Positions 6,904-15,034 of a DNA stretch of 24,798 nt are shown piece after piece (the first letter of the stretch is position 1; each line of letters begins with the position of its first letter). Made by a program: the position numbers and the translations under genes. Origin of the DNA: a virus; the IMG/VR virus record IMGVR_UViG_3300034111_000056, positions 1-24,798 of that record; one strand, written 5' to 3'. The notes beneath the pieces were generated by a model. That model searched no databases. It had not been told where the DNA came from and saw only the letters and a program-made list of their open reading frames with translations.

Positions 6904-7081
6904 TTATAAAGTCTGCCTTTTTCTTTTTTTCTGGTTTTAGATTTACCTTAGACACATGCTTCTTTGTACACATCCATGTAGCATCTCCTGAGTCAATCCA
7001 AAGTCTCAAAGAAGTAACTTCTTCATGACATTTTTTGCAAGGAAACTTACCTTCAAATACTTTAAAGTCTTTATCAGCCAT
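6896..7081 (-). CDS. small CCCH-type zinc-binding protein
   Basis: The protein has 61 aa with FPCKKCHEE (CxxC, residues 15-18) and MCTKKH (C38 to H42), giving a likely Cys3His zinc site. A lysine-rich tail from residue 50 to 57 (PEKKKK) suggests nucleic-acid contact. It lies between recA and the mini nuclease gene and overlaps both (start inside the last codons of recA, stop beyond the next ATG), so it is translationally coupled to them. Function is unknown; an accessory or anti-host DNA-binding role is possible. Confidence 0.65.
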   Translation of the reverse strand: MADKDFKVFEGKFPCKKCHEEVTSLRLWIDSGDATWMCTKKHVSKVNLKPEKKKKADFINE

Positions 7082-8090
7082 TTGAAAGTTTCTTCTTTAA
7101 AGACTCTTGCAAATCAATATCTTCTTTTACACGGTTAATGAAGCCATCTCTACCCTGAACCTTTGTTCCGTCATCAAGTTGATACCATGCACCAGTTCTA
7201 TTAACAAGTCCTGCTGCTTCTGCGGTATCTACAAGATCTCCAATAGAGTCAATGCCGATTTCGTCTCCTCTAAAATAAAAGTCATACTCGCCTGACTGAA
7301 AACCTGGAGAAGTTTTAGAGAACTGCAGTTCCCAACGAATCTTTCTTCCAATTTTTTCTTCAATCAACTTATCGCCAATCTTAATCTTGCCTTTGATGGC
7401 TTGATTATCCGACTCTGATGAGAACAGTTTAATAACTGTTGACGAATAAAATTTTGTAGCCTGCCCACCTGTTGGTTGCTGGCTTGTATACATTGCGTTA
7501 ATGTTGTTTCTTGACTGAGAAATAAGAACAAATAGAGTAGGATTAACTTTATTGTTAGCATAGTTAATCATCTTCCAGGCATTTGAGAAGTCACGAGACT
7601 CCGCACCAATCTGCTTAGTATTTTCTAGTTGTTTAAGTTCATCTGAATCTTTTTCAAAGTAAATTGCTGGAAGCAATGATGTAATTGAGTCAACGACAAC
7701 AATATCTACACCAGCATTAATAAGGTTTGTTCCTACATCAACCATTTCATTAATTGTGCGAGCCTGTGAATAAATCAACTTAGATGAGTCAACACCTAAA
7801 CGCTCTGCCCACTTTGGATCGTAAGACATTTCTGCATCAATCCATGCACAAACCTTGCCTTCTTTCTGTGCTAGGCCTATCATCTGAAGGCATAGAGAGG
7901 ACTTTGCAGAGGACTTTGAACCCCAAATGAGTACTTGTCTGCCATAAGGTAATCCTCCTGCTAAGGCACGGTTTAAACCAAAACTAGGTGTGGCTGCATA
8001 CTCTGTTGGAGGAACTGAATCTCCAGTCATAATAGTCTTACGCAACTTAGGGTTAAGTTGTGCTAGTACTTCTTCCATTGTTACTGACAT
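7074..8090 (-). CDS. recA: RecA-type recombinase
   Basis: This 338-aa strand-exchange ATPase has Walker A GSKSSAKSS at residues 57-65, in which the usual Gly before Lys is Ala62. The catalytic Glu is E87 in IDAEMSYD, and Walker B is VVVDS ending at D134-S135. The L2 DNA-binding loop follows ISQSRNNINAMY and leads to TGGQATKFY, closely like bacterial RecA. The C-terminal GIDSIGDLVDTAEAAGL and GAWYQ segments match the RecA C-terminal domain. Length is about that of cellular RecA (about 350). ATG overlaps the mazG-like stop as TAATG. It should pair the ends resected by the Cas4-like nuclease and make the junctions that the resolvases cut. The LexA-cleavage role of cellular RecA need not be kept. 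Confidence 0.93.
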   Translation of the reverse strand: MSVTMEEVLAQLNPKLRKTIMTGDSVPPTEYAATPSFGLNRALAGGLPYGRQVLIWGSKSSAKSSLCLQMIGLAQKEGKVCAWIDAEMSYDPKWAERLGVDSSKLIYSQARTINEMVDVGTNLINAGVDIVVVDSITSLLPAIYFEKDSDELKQLENTKQIGAESRDFSNAWKMINYANNKVNPTLFVLISQSRNNINAMYTSQQPTGGQATKFYSSTVIKLFSSESDNQAIKGKIKIGDKLIEEKIGRKIRWELQFSKTSPGFQSGEYDFYFRGDEIGIDSIGDLVDTAEAAGLVNRTGAWYQLDDGTKVQGRDGFINRVKEDIDLQESLKKKLSNG

Positions 8091-8422
8091 TAAAATCGTA
8101 CCCCGTGTTTTTCTGGTCTAGTTTTATTAAAGTCGACCTTTTCTTTGAGTGCTTGATCAAGTGATAATCTAGTATAGCCTGCTTCAACCATTCCTGCATA
8201 TAGATCAAGTGTCCTAATAATAATATCTGCAAACTCTTTAGTGATCTCTTCTTCGCCTTTATCTTTACGTACTGCTTCCATTACCTCAGTAACTTCTGAC
8301 ACAATCATCATACATTGTTTAGCAATAAATATATCATTTATAGCGTCGTGATCTTCTGGGCTTCCCCAAAAACCTTTTTCAACTGCATTCTTGTGTAGTT
8401 CTATTGCCATATCGTCAAGCAT
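8090..8422 (-). CDS. mazG: MazG-type nucleotide pyrophosphohydrolase
   Basis: This 110-aa protein has the all-alpha NTP pyrophosphohydrolase signature. EVTEVMEAVRK contains EXXE (E43, E46), and KEFADIIIRTLD contains EXXD (E63, D66), which together bind Mg2+. It is a single-domain phage MazG, about half the size of E. coli MazG. Such enzymes hydrolyse (d)NTPs to monophosphates. In phages they are thought to clean or rebalance the nucleotide pool, or to affect ppGpp. The start ATG has an excellent GGAGG 7 nt upstream that lies within the end of dnaE, and its reading frame overlaps dnaE by 8 nt, coupling it to the polymerase. Confidence 0.85.
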   Translation of the reverse strand: MLDDMAIELHKNAVEKGFWGSPEDHDAINDIFIAKQCMMIVSEVTEVMEAVRKDKGEEEITKEFADIIIRTLDLYAGMVEAGYTRLSLDQALKEKVDFNKTRPEKHGVRF

Positions 8423-11400
8423 TTATATCCTCCAGTGTTATTGTTCCATCTTTTGTTTTACCAAAACTAAATTTATATGATTTGCCTTCTTCAATATGCA
8501 TATATGCTTTTGAGAATGCTGTAGGAAATACAGTGATAGGGTGCAAGTCTCTGCTTGTGTCTGCAAGTGTAAGGGTTGCCATCTTCTTACCCGCTTTAGT
8601 AACTCTAGGCTTAAAAGATACTACATACATTTCTTCATCCTTGTATGGCAACTGCTTATAACTTAAAAATTTGACAAGGGCATCTGAAGATGTTCTTATT
8701 TCATCTGCTGGGATTGCAGAAACAATTCTGTTGTCTGTTGCCAAAAGCAAGTATGTCTTTCCAGTTTCAATTGTTGTCTGCTCTTCATCAAAGATTCCAA
8801 TTGATCCAGTTTTATCTAAGACTTCAACTCTTGACCAGCCAGTGCCACGCTTTATTGCCTTGACCATTCCCAAAAGAATATAAGATCCCTTTTCTTCAAA
8901 CTGCTCTACATCACTAATAAAAGCATAATAGTGAGATGGAATAGTAATATTAAACTCTGGTAGATTTAGATACTCATAAAGGTTCTCTTTAATCTCATCA
9001 TCATTTCTAGGGTTATCATTAAATGTTGCAGCACCAATTACTCTTAGTGCCTGCAGTGCACGGGAGTTTACTCCGTTTCCTTTTGTAAAGGTAAATTCCT
9101 CAAGTTCTTTGTATGAATTAAATGGTCGTGCTGATATGTATCTTTCAGCAATCGTGTCAGATATGAACTTGATAGCACTGAGTCCAAACCGAATGCCTTT
9201 ACCCTCAATTTTAAAATCTTTATCCGAATCGTTAATGTGAGGTAACTTAATACTAATGCCCATTCTTTTTGCTTCAATAAGATACTCAGTTCTGCCATCT
9301 TTGTCCTTTTCATTTTTTAATAGTGCAAACATAAACTCTAGCGGATAGTGGTATTTGAGCCACGCTGTCCAATACGAGAGAGTACTGTAAGCAACGGCAT
9401 GTGATTTGTTGAACGAATACCCAGCATGCGCTTCAAAATCATGCCAAAGATCCAAAGCATCATTAGGGGAGATATACTTACTAGCACCACTAACGAAACG
9501 ATCTTGGAACTCATTAAACTCTTTAGCATCTTTTTTCTTTCCAATGATTTTTCTAACTTTATCTGCTTCCGACATGGACATACCGCCAAGTTGTACGCAT
9601 GCTTGCATAACTTGTTCTTGGTAAAGAATGCAGCCATAGGTATCCTCCGTAAATGGTTTTAGAATTTGGTGAAGATAATTAATATTTTGACGACCGTGCT
9701 TGCGGTCAATATAATCTTTACCGATTGTGTTAGCAGCACCTGGGCGAACCAAAGCATTTGATGCTGCAAGTTCGTTTAGGTTCTTTACACCCATCTTAAT
9801 AAGAAGGTTTGTATATGGCGTTGCTTCACACTGAAACACTCCCTTGGTAAAACCACTAGAGAGCATCTCGTAAACATCTTTATCTTTCATGTCAATTGAC
9901 AATAAGTCAATGTCAACATAATGGTTTTCTTTAACCATATCAATAGTATCTTTAAGTACACTAAGAGTCTTAAGCCCTAGAGCATCAATCTTAATTAGCC
10001 CAATGCGTTCTGCTTCTTCCATGTCTACACCAACAACAGGAATACGCTCATCACTACCAGTAGAAGATCTTGTCTCCATTGGAGCGTGTCTAAAGATTGG
10101 TTCTTTTGAAGTAACAACACCAGCAGCATGAATACCAGTACCACGAATTCTTCCACGCAGTTGCTCTCCATAAACTTCTACCTCTGGATATTTTTCACGG
10201 AACTCTCTTGTTGACTTAGAGTTACAGAAATCATCCCAAGTATCTACAGTCTTTAGTACTTTGTTTACATCTGACAAAGGAATATTTAGAACTCGTGCAA
10301 TATCACGAACAATTCCTTTTCCAGTAAATTCTAAAAAGGTTGCAATAGATGCAACGTGGCGATATTGACGAACTAGATAGTCTTTTACTTCTTCACGACG
10401 AGTATCTTGAATATCTGTATCAATATCTGGAAAGTCATTACGCTCTGGATTAATAAAGCGGAAGAACAACAAGCCGTGTTCAATTGGATCAATATCAGTA
10501 ATACCAAGTGAATAGCACAACAATGAGCCAGCAGAAGATCCACGTCCAGGACCTACCAAGATGCCTTCCTTCTTTGCCCAACTAATCATATTCTGAACAA
10601 CAAGAAAGTATGGGCCAAAGTTCTTGTTCTTAATAATCTCTAACTCTTCATCAAGGCGGTCAAGGTATTCTTGATTAGTATCCAAACCACGAACCTTCAA
10701 GCCTTCCATAGCAAGGGTTCTAAGTTCTTTGTCAGGGTTTTTATACTGTACTGGTAGAAGGTTTAATCCATCTTTAATATCATAGTCTTCTACCTTGTCA
10801 GATATCACTATGGTATTTGTGTACATATCTTCTCTTACAATACCCTGGGATTCCATGGCAAACTTCATTTCGTCATACGAAAGCAGGTGTATATCAAACT
10901 TATTAAATGACATTTGTCTATCTTCACCGTACAAATAGTCAAGACGCTTCATCATTCCATCTTGCTTTTTTGATTTGTCATAGGTGGTATCTTTTTGTAC
11001 CTTGGCGTGAGAGTTCATAAGTAACTTAAACTCTTGAATTTCTTTTTGTGATTCGTCAACATGGTGACAATCTGGAGTAACAACAGTCTGAATTTTAAAT
11101 TCATCTGCAAGATCAGATAACTGCTTATTAACTTCTGCCCCGTTATGTGGCATAAGTTCCATATAGAAATCATCTTGAAACACACGCTTAAACCACTCAA
11201 TATGTTTCTTTGCTTGTGCATACTCTCCAAACTCAAGAGCCTTTGCAATAATACCACTAAGACAGCCAGAGAGTACGATAATACCTTCGCTATACTTTTC
11301 TAATACTTCAAAGTCAAAGCGTGGTTTATTAAAGTACCCCTCTGTCCATGCAATTTCATTAATTTTATTAAGATTTTCAAGACCTACTTGATTCTTAGCG

Positions 11401-11687
11401 AGAAGGATAATGTGATTATAAACTAGATCAGTTGGCTCTGTGCGTTCTGCCTTCGGCCTCTTGTCAAATCTATCAACACAAAAATATCCTTCTACGCCAA
11501 GAATAGGCTTTACACCTTTTGCTTTTGCAATTCGGTACAGTTCCCGATGCCCAGATAAGGTTCCGTGATCTGTGATAGCCAATGCTGGCATACCAAGTTC
11601 AACTGCTCGGTCTACATATTCTTCTGGAGTAGCAACACCATCAAATAATGAATAGTGTGTGTGTACGTGTAAGCCTGCGTAGTTCAT
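8415..11687 (-). CDS. dnaE: DNA polymerase III alpha subunit (DnaE-type replicase)
   Basis: This is a 1090-aa family C polymerase, near the usual 1100-1180. The PHP domain (about 1-275) keeps all nine metal ligands of proofreading DnaE1: H7, H9, D16, H41, E66, H92, C142, D206 and H208. The palm has GPGRGSSAGS (379-388) and catalytic aspartates D423 and D425 in PDIDTD, with the third, D568, in IKIDALGL. A helix-hairpin-helix region and two OB-like segments (about 965-1000 and 1025-1085) follow. I do not see a clear QxxLF-type clamp-binding motif before the first OB segment. There is no DnaQ-like exonuclease gene in the window, so proofreading may be done by the PHP domain. ATG follows the ssb stop by three bases; the RBS is weak. 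Confidence 0.95.
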   Translation of the reverse strand: MNYAGLHVHTHYSLFDGVATPEEYVDRAVELGMPALAITDHGTLSGHRELYRIAKAKGVKPILGVEGYFCVDRFDKRPKAERTEPTDLVYNHIILLAKNQVGLENLNKINEIAWTEGYFNKPRFDFEVLEKYSEGIIVLSGCLSGIIAKALEFGEYAQAKKHIEWFKRVFQDDFYMELMPHNGAEVNKQLSDLADEFKIQTVVTPDCHHVDESQKEIQEFKLLMNSHAKVQKDTTYDKSKKQDGMMKRLDYLYGEDRQMSFNKFDIHLLSYDEMKFAMESQGIVREDMYTNTIVISDKVEDYDIKDGLNLLPVQYKNPDKELRTLAMEGLKVRGLDTNQEYLDRLDEELEIIKNKNFGPYFLVVQNMISWAKKEGILVGPGRGSSAGSLLCYSLGITDIDPIEHGLLFFRFINPERNDFPDIDTDIQDTRREEVKDYLVRQYRHVASIATFLEFTGKGIVRDIARVLNIPLSDVNKVLKTVDTWDDFCNSKSTREFREKYPEVEVYGEQLRGRIRGTGIHAAGVVTSKEPIFRHAPMETRSSTGSDERIPVVGVDMEEAERIGLIKIDALGLKTLSVLKDTIDMVKENHYVDIDLLSIDMKDKDVYEMLSSGFTKGVFQCEATPYTNLLIKMGVKNLNELAASNALVRPGAANTIGKDYIDRKHGRQNINYLHQILKPFTEDTYGCILYQEQVMQACVQLGGMSMSEADKVRKIIGKKKDAKEFNEFQDRFVSGASKYISPNDALDLWHDFEAHAGYSFNKSHAVAYSTLSYWTAWLKYHYPLEFMFALLKNEKDKDGRTEYLIEAKRMGISIKLPHINDSDKDFKIEGKGIRFGLSAIKFISDTIAERYISARPFNSYKELEEFTFTKGNGVNSRALQALRVIGAATFNDNPRNDDEIKENLYEYLNLPEFNITIPSHYYAFISDVEQFEEKGSYILLGMVKAIKRGTGWSRVEVLDKTGSIGIFDEEQTTIETGKTYLLLATDNRIVSAIPADEIRTSSDALVKFLSYKQLPYKDEEMYVVSFKPRVTKAGKKMATLTLADTSRDLHPITVFPTAFSKAYMHIEEGKSYKFSFGKTKDGTITLEDINA

Positions 11688-11690
11688 CTA

Positions 11691-12347
11691 TTACCAGTCT
11701 GTGTTTGTTGCAGACGTGGTTGTTGGACCATCAAAGCCCAAATAGAATGCTTCTTGTTCCGCATAAGGAATCTTCTTAAGTGCTGATTCCAATGGGAATG
11801 GTTCAATCTCTGCCCAGTCAAAAGGTTCCTTGTCTGGTGCAGATGGAATAAGTGTGTAAGATGTTTCAGTTCCCTGACCATTGCGCTTTACTTTCCAAAC
11901 CAAGTTTGAGATGCTTCCTGTTTCAAGAGCATACTCACGAATGGTATTGAAAGCAGATTGCTTGCTTACACCCATTGACCAAATAGCAACATATGGCTTT
12001 TCAATTCCATCGTCTACTAGGACGTTGCAGTAGAAACGAAGACGACCACGCCATCCAGCCTTTGGATCCTTGCGGTGCATCTCTTCTGCCCAGTCACGGC
12101 CTTCTGATTCCATTGTGTCTACAGCCTTACGCTTATAGTCCTTTGGATTTGTGTGTTCTTTTACAACTAGCGCAAGACCACGACCTTCATTATAATTTGC
12201 TGAGTCTTCATCTAGTTCTTCAATAAAGCGAATCTTTACTGATTGACCATCGGCAAGTTTTAGCCACTTTACCTTTGGTGAGTTTTCGTCATACTTTGGC
12301 TTGTCAAGCAGGGCATTGATATTCTTGAGTCCCTTTACTACGCTCAT
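11691..12347 (-). CDS. likely single-stranded DNA-binding protein (gp32-like)
   Basis: The predicted product is 218 aa. The pattern WLKLADGQSVKIRFIEEL at residues 28-45, WRGRLRFYCNVLVD at about 99-112, and a polar tail rich in Thr/Ser/Asn ending in TDW is the layout of phage ssDNA-binding proteins related to T4 gp32 and to small OB-fold SSBs. The central region has the aromatic and basic residues expected of such a fold, but no zinc cysteines like those in gp32. It lies between primase and polymerase, the place for an SSB at the fork. It has its own promoter candidate and a strong AAGGAG, consistent with a need for many copies. The family is inferred from layout rather than a diagnostic signature. 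Confidence 0.6.
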   Translation of the reverse strand: MSVVKGLKNINALLDKPKYDENSPKVKWLKLADGQSVKIRFIEELDEDSANYNEGRGLALVVKEHTNPKDYKRKAVDTMESEGRDWAEEMHRKDPKAGWRGRLRFYCNVLVDDGIEKPYVAIWSMGVSKQSAFNTIREYALETGSISNLVWKVKRNGQGTETSYTLIPSAPDKEPFDWAEIEPFPLESALKKIPYAEQEAFYLGFDGPTTTSATNTDW

Positions 12348-12370
12348 ATTTTCTCCTTCGTGTTGTTATA

Positions 12371-13294
12371 TTAGTTTAGCATAGACGAGATAGATTTGTC
12401 AAACTGGAACTCAAGTTCCTTAATTGCTTCATCATCCATATCGCCAATGTCTTTGTATTTTTTATCTATGTTGACTACGCTGACTAGAGATCCAAGTTTT
12501 TCAATTAACTTGTCTTTCATAATTGCGCCAGCCTCATCATTGTCTGCAACAAGTACAACGTTGTTGAAGTACTTTTCTAACAGTTTAATCTGCGATGCAG
12601 ATACGTTAGCACCCAGTGTTGCAACTGCTGGGAAACCTACTTGGTCTAAGCGGATTGCATCAAAGGATGACTCCACTACATATATAATACTAGAAGTCTT
12701 AACTCTGTGCAAGTTAAACAAGACCTTACTCTTTGGAAGGCCAGGAGTATTCTTAAACTCTTTACCTTCAACAGAACGACCAACAAAACCAATTGTTAAT
12801 CCATCTGGAGAGTGTACAGGAATGGTAACCATATCCTGTTTTTCTGAATAACCTAACCAAAACTTTTTAACAGAATCTTCTGTAATTGATCTTCCAGAGT
12901 AATATCTCATTGCTCTTGGAGACTCAAGTGCTTGATTATTTAAACGCTTAATTAAAACTTCATCATACTGAACAAAATCTGGTGGTGCATACATAGCCTT
13001 ATTAACTATGTTCTCAATGTTTGTTTCTGTTTCTTTGCTTTTTATGTAGCGGACAGTTTCAAAATATGATCGGCCAGTTGTGAACATAATAAACTCTTCA
13101 AGGTTTTTAGTTGTCTGGCATCCAAAGCAAAAGAACAAACCGCTATCCTTCGCTACTTCTCCTGCTGGAGTTCTGCTGTTATTATGATATGGACAGTACA
13201 CAATGAAGTCATTACCAAACTCTGCTTCAATCTCAACTCCAGATCCATTAAGGACTCTGCGAACCTGTTCTTCACTATAGATATTACTTGCCAT
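12371..13294 (-). CDS. dnaG: DNA primase, CHC2 zinc and TOPRIM type
   Basis: This 307-aa protein makes RNA primers. It has a zinc-binding motif C34-P-Y-H37 with C56-F-G-C59 (CHC2 type), and a TOPRIM domain with E208 in VVESSFD and the DxD pair D251/D253 in VADNDEAG. Cellular DnaG is about 600 aa; this phage form stops after TOPRIM and lacks the C-terminal helicase-binding domain, so it may meet the helicase differently. ATG at 13294 overlaps the end of the helicase gene by 11 nt, and GGAT lies just upstream. Starts further upstream, up to 13330, would only add residues inside the helicase gene. Confidence 0.9.
   Translation of the reverse strand: MASNIYSEEQVRRVLNGSGVEIEAEFGNDFIVYCPYHNNSRTPAGEVAKDSGLFFCFGCQTTKNLEEFIMFTTGRSYFETVRYIKSKETETNIENIVNKAMYAPPDFVQYDEVLIKRLNNQALESPRAMRYYSGRSITEDSVKKFWLGYSEKQDMVTIPVHSPDGLTIGFVGRSVEGKEFKNTPGLPKSKVLFNLHRVKTSSIIYVVESSFDAIRLDQVGFPAVATLGANVSASQIKLLEKYFNNVVLVADNDEAGAIMKDKLIEKLGSLVSVVNIDKKYKDIGDMDDEAIKELEFQFDKSISSMLN
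12373..12402 (-). promoter_or_regulatory. candidate promoter of the SSB gene
   Basis: On the minus strand TTGACA (12402-12397), an 18-bp spacer and TAAACT (12378-12373) end just at the stop of the primase gene. Transcription from about position 12366 would give a leader of roughly 19 nt that holds AAGGAG before the ATG at 12347. The position at one of the few real gene gaps, before an abundant protein, makes it the best-placed of the three promoter candidates. Confidence 0.5.
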
Positions 13295-14507
13295 CTTCAA
13301 AATCCTTATATCTGTAGTAGCCCTTGTCAAAGTCTACCTGTACTAAGAAGTCACCCATAAAACCATTACGGTTCTTTCTAAATACACACTCAATAATATC
13401 ACTATTAACTCCACGACCCAATGCAAGAAGCCAGTCAGCATCATAAGAAATCTGTCTTGACCACGCCGTTTGTCCAAGTGTTGGAGGAGTGCTAAGATCC
13501 TTTACATCGTCAGGGGTAGCAGATGAGATAGCAATAATAGGCACTTCTTCACTAATAGACATTAGTTTAAGTTCTCGTGAAAGGTTCTTCATCTTTACCG
13601 TTTCATTATCAGCCTTTTGGTTTGGACTCATAAGTTGTAGATAATCTACTACAACAAAGTCAGGCTTATACTGATCAATCTTTCCACGGATTACTGAAGG
13701 AGTAACCTCTCCACCAGAATCATTTGAGATGATGTGAAACTCTGGGCGACCCTCTACCTTATTCGCATGCCATTTACGAAGCATATCAATTTCAACTTCA
13801 CCGTTAGAAAGTTTACGGTGTGACCAAAGACCTTCACCCATAATTGCAAATACACGGTTACGAACTTCTGTCTCAGACATTTCAAGCGAGATAATCATTG
13901 GTGACTTACCCTGTTTCCACGCCTGCACTGCAAAGTATAGTGCCATCCATGACTTACCAATACCTGGATAGGCTAAGAATACTCCAAGTTGCCCTGGCAT
14001 AATTCCAGCAGGAAGATAGTTATCAAAACCTGGAAGGCCAGTCTTAATTCCTACAGCACCTAATTCATTTTGCTTTTGCACTCTTTCGTAATATGCTACA
14101 GCATCTTCAAGATCTGTTGCATCAATGTCACGGATAGCAGCAGTGTTCTTTTTTAGTTCTGAGGTTTTAGTTATAAGGTGCTCAAGTGCTTCTGTCCCGT
14201 TACCAGTCTGAACCTCACCTGCTGCATTGCGAAGAAGATCTTTTAGACTATCATTTAGATATTCTGTTTGAAGTTCTGCAAGGTGGTGCTTTGTAGACCC
14301 AACACCAGACACTGGTTCAAAGTCTCTAAATTTTTCTCTTACTAGATCTGTTGGTGGCAGTGCCTGATTGTTTTCAGAATACAAGCGAATAAAGTTCCAA
14401 ATATCATTGTGAGTTCGTAGCATTGTCTCAACATTGCCCTGAAGCAGTACGTGAATTTGTTTATCTTGTAAGACTGCAGTAATAACCTTTGCCTCTGTGT
14501 TATTCAC
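13284..14507 (-). CDS. dnaB: replicative DNA helicase, DnaB-like
   Basis: This 407-aa hexameric-helicase-type ATPase has Walker A PGIGKS (K185, S186), a catalytic Glu in SLEMSE (E209), and Walker B DFVVVDYLQL with D288. The ISSATPDD to DADWLLALGR region matches DnaB motifs H3-H4, including an Arg finger region near the end. The N-terminal 150 residues are helical and smaller than those of E. coli DnaB, as in many phage DnaB proteins. The start is GTG at 14507 with AAGGAG 8 nt upstream, overlapping the stop of the previous small gene. It unwinds the fork and should act with the primase encoded next. Confidence 0.92.
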   Translation of the reverse strand: MNNTEAKVITAVLQDKQIHVLLQGNVETMLRTHNDIWNFIRLYSENNQALPPTDLVREKFRDFEPVSGVGSTKHHLAELQTEYLNDSLKDLLRNAAGEVQTGNGTEALEHLITKTSELKKNTAAIRDIDATDLEDAVAYYERVQKQNELGAVGIKTGLPGFDNYLPAGIMPGQLGVFLAYPGIGKSWMALYFAVQAWKQGKSPMIISLEMSETEVRNRVFAIMGEGLWSHRKLSNGEVEIDMLRKWHANKVEGRPEFHIISNDSGGEVTPSVIRGKIDQYKPDFVVVDYLQLMSPNQKADNETVKMKNLSRELKLMSISEEVPIIAISSATPDDVKDLSTPPTLGQTAWSRQISYDADWLLALGRGVNSDIIECVFRKNRNGFMGDFLVQVDFDKGYYRYKDFEDGK

Positions 14508-14808
14508 TTAACCACTCCTTTGCCATTCGTCTACGCTCTGCTCTATCTTTTTTGTCTTGCTCTGTTTCTTTCTTACCATTTATAATTTTTTCTGTATTAT
14601 AAGCAAAGTAATTCCAACTAGGCTCTTGTGCAATAGAAAAGTAATACTCTAAAATGTCATAGCAATCACTAATGCCATAGGACTCAATGAGCGCATCAGC
14701 AGACCACTGCTCCACGTTAAGATTCATATTAGACTTTTGCTCATACCTTTGTAGGTAAAACTTGTTAAACCTGCTGAGCAAAGCCATTCGGTCTTTGCGA
14801 TCAGCCAT
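14500..14808 (-). CDS. small protein, possible helicase loader or adaptor
   Basis: The protein has 102 aa, helical and charged, with a middle stretch of aromatics (YDILEYYFSIAQEPSWNYFA at about 50-70). It ends in a long basic/acidic helix rich in Lys, Asp and Arg (about 75-102). The gene overlaps the helicase start by eight bases, which is where phages commonly encode a helicase loader. No ATPase motif is present, so a small non-ATPase loader or adaptor is the best guess. ATG overlaps the previous stop as TAATG. I cannot confirm a family. Confidence 0.6.
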   Translation of the reverse strand: MADRKDRMALLSRFNKFYLQRYEQKSNMNLNVEQWSADALIESYGISDCYDILEYYFSIAQEPSWNYFAYNTEKIINGKKETEQDKKDRAERRRMAKEWLSE

Positions 14809-15017
14809 TATGCTTCGGAAGCCTCTTCTTGTGCTTCACGAATCTTATCTGTTAACTTATCTTCTACAAACTTATACACACGCTCAAAAGCCTGATCTGT
14901 ATTCTCACCATCACGCTTGCTATCTACAACTCCAAGGTCAAGTCGTAGTGACTGAAAGTTACCCAGGTTAAGTGTATAGCCCAGAGTAACTGATACTTTT
15001 GTTGAATCGTTTTCCAT
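14808..15017 (-). CDS. small protein with NLGNF motif, unknown
   Basis: This 69-aa protein is acidic at the C-terminus. The first half is a beta-like run with VSVTLGYTLNLGNFQSLRLD at about 8-27. The second half is an amphipathic helix ending in AQEEASEA. I recognise the NLGNF-ESL style of motif from small phage proteins but cannot give a function. A GGTGG sequence precedes the ATG. It is the first complete gene downstream of the strongest promoter candidate, so it may be expressed early with the helicase module. Confidence 0.6.
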   Translation of the reverse strand: MENDSTKVSVTLGYTLNLGNFQSLRLDLGVVDSKRDGENTDQAFERVYKFVEDKLTDKIREAQEEASEA

Positions 15018-15034
15018 TATCCACCCATTTCGTT

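Noticed and set aside
9885-9935. Cluster of GTCAA/TTGAC words including the palindrome TGTCAATTGACA as operator or promoter
   Set aside because: It lies in the middle of dnaE, encodes an ordinary Asp/Ile/Leu stretch, and no -10 stands at the proper distance.
13295-13340. TTGACA followed by TATAAG before the primase gene as a promoter
   Set aside because: The spacing is only 14 bp and the -10 match ends in G; both elements are explained by codons of the helicase C-terminus.
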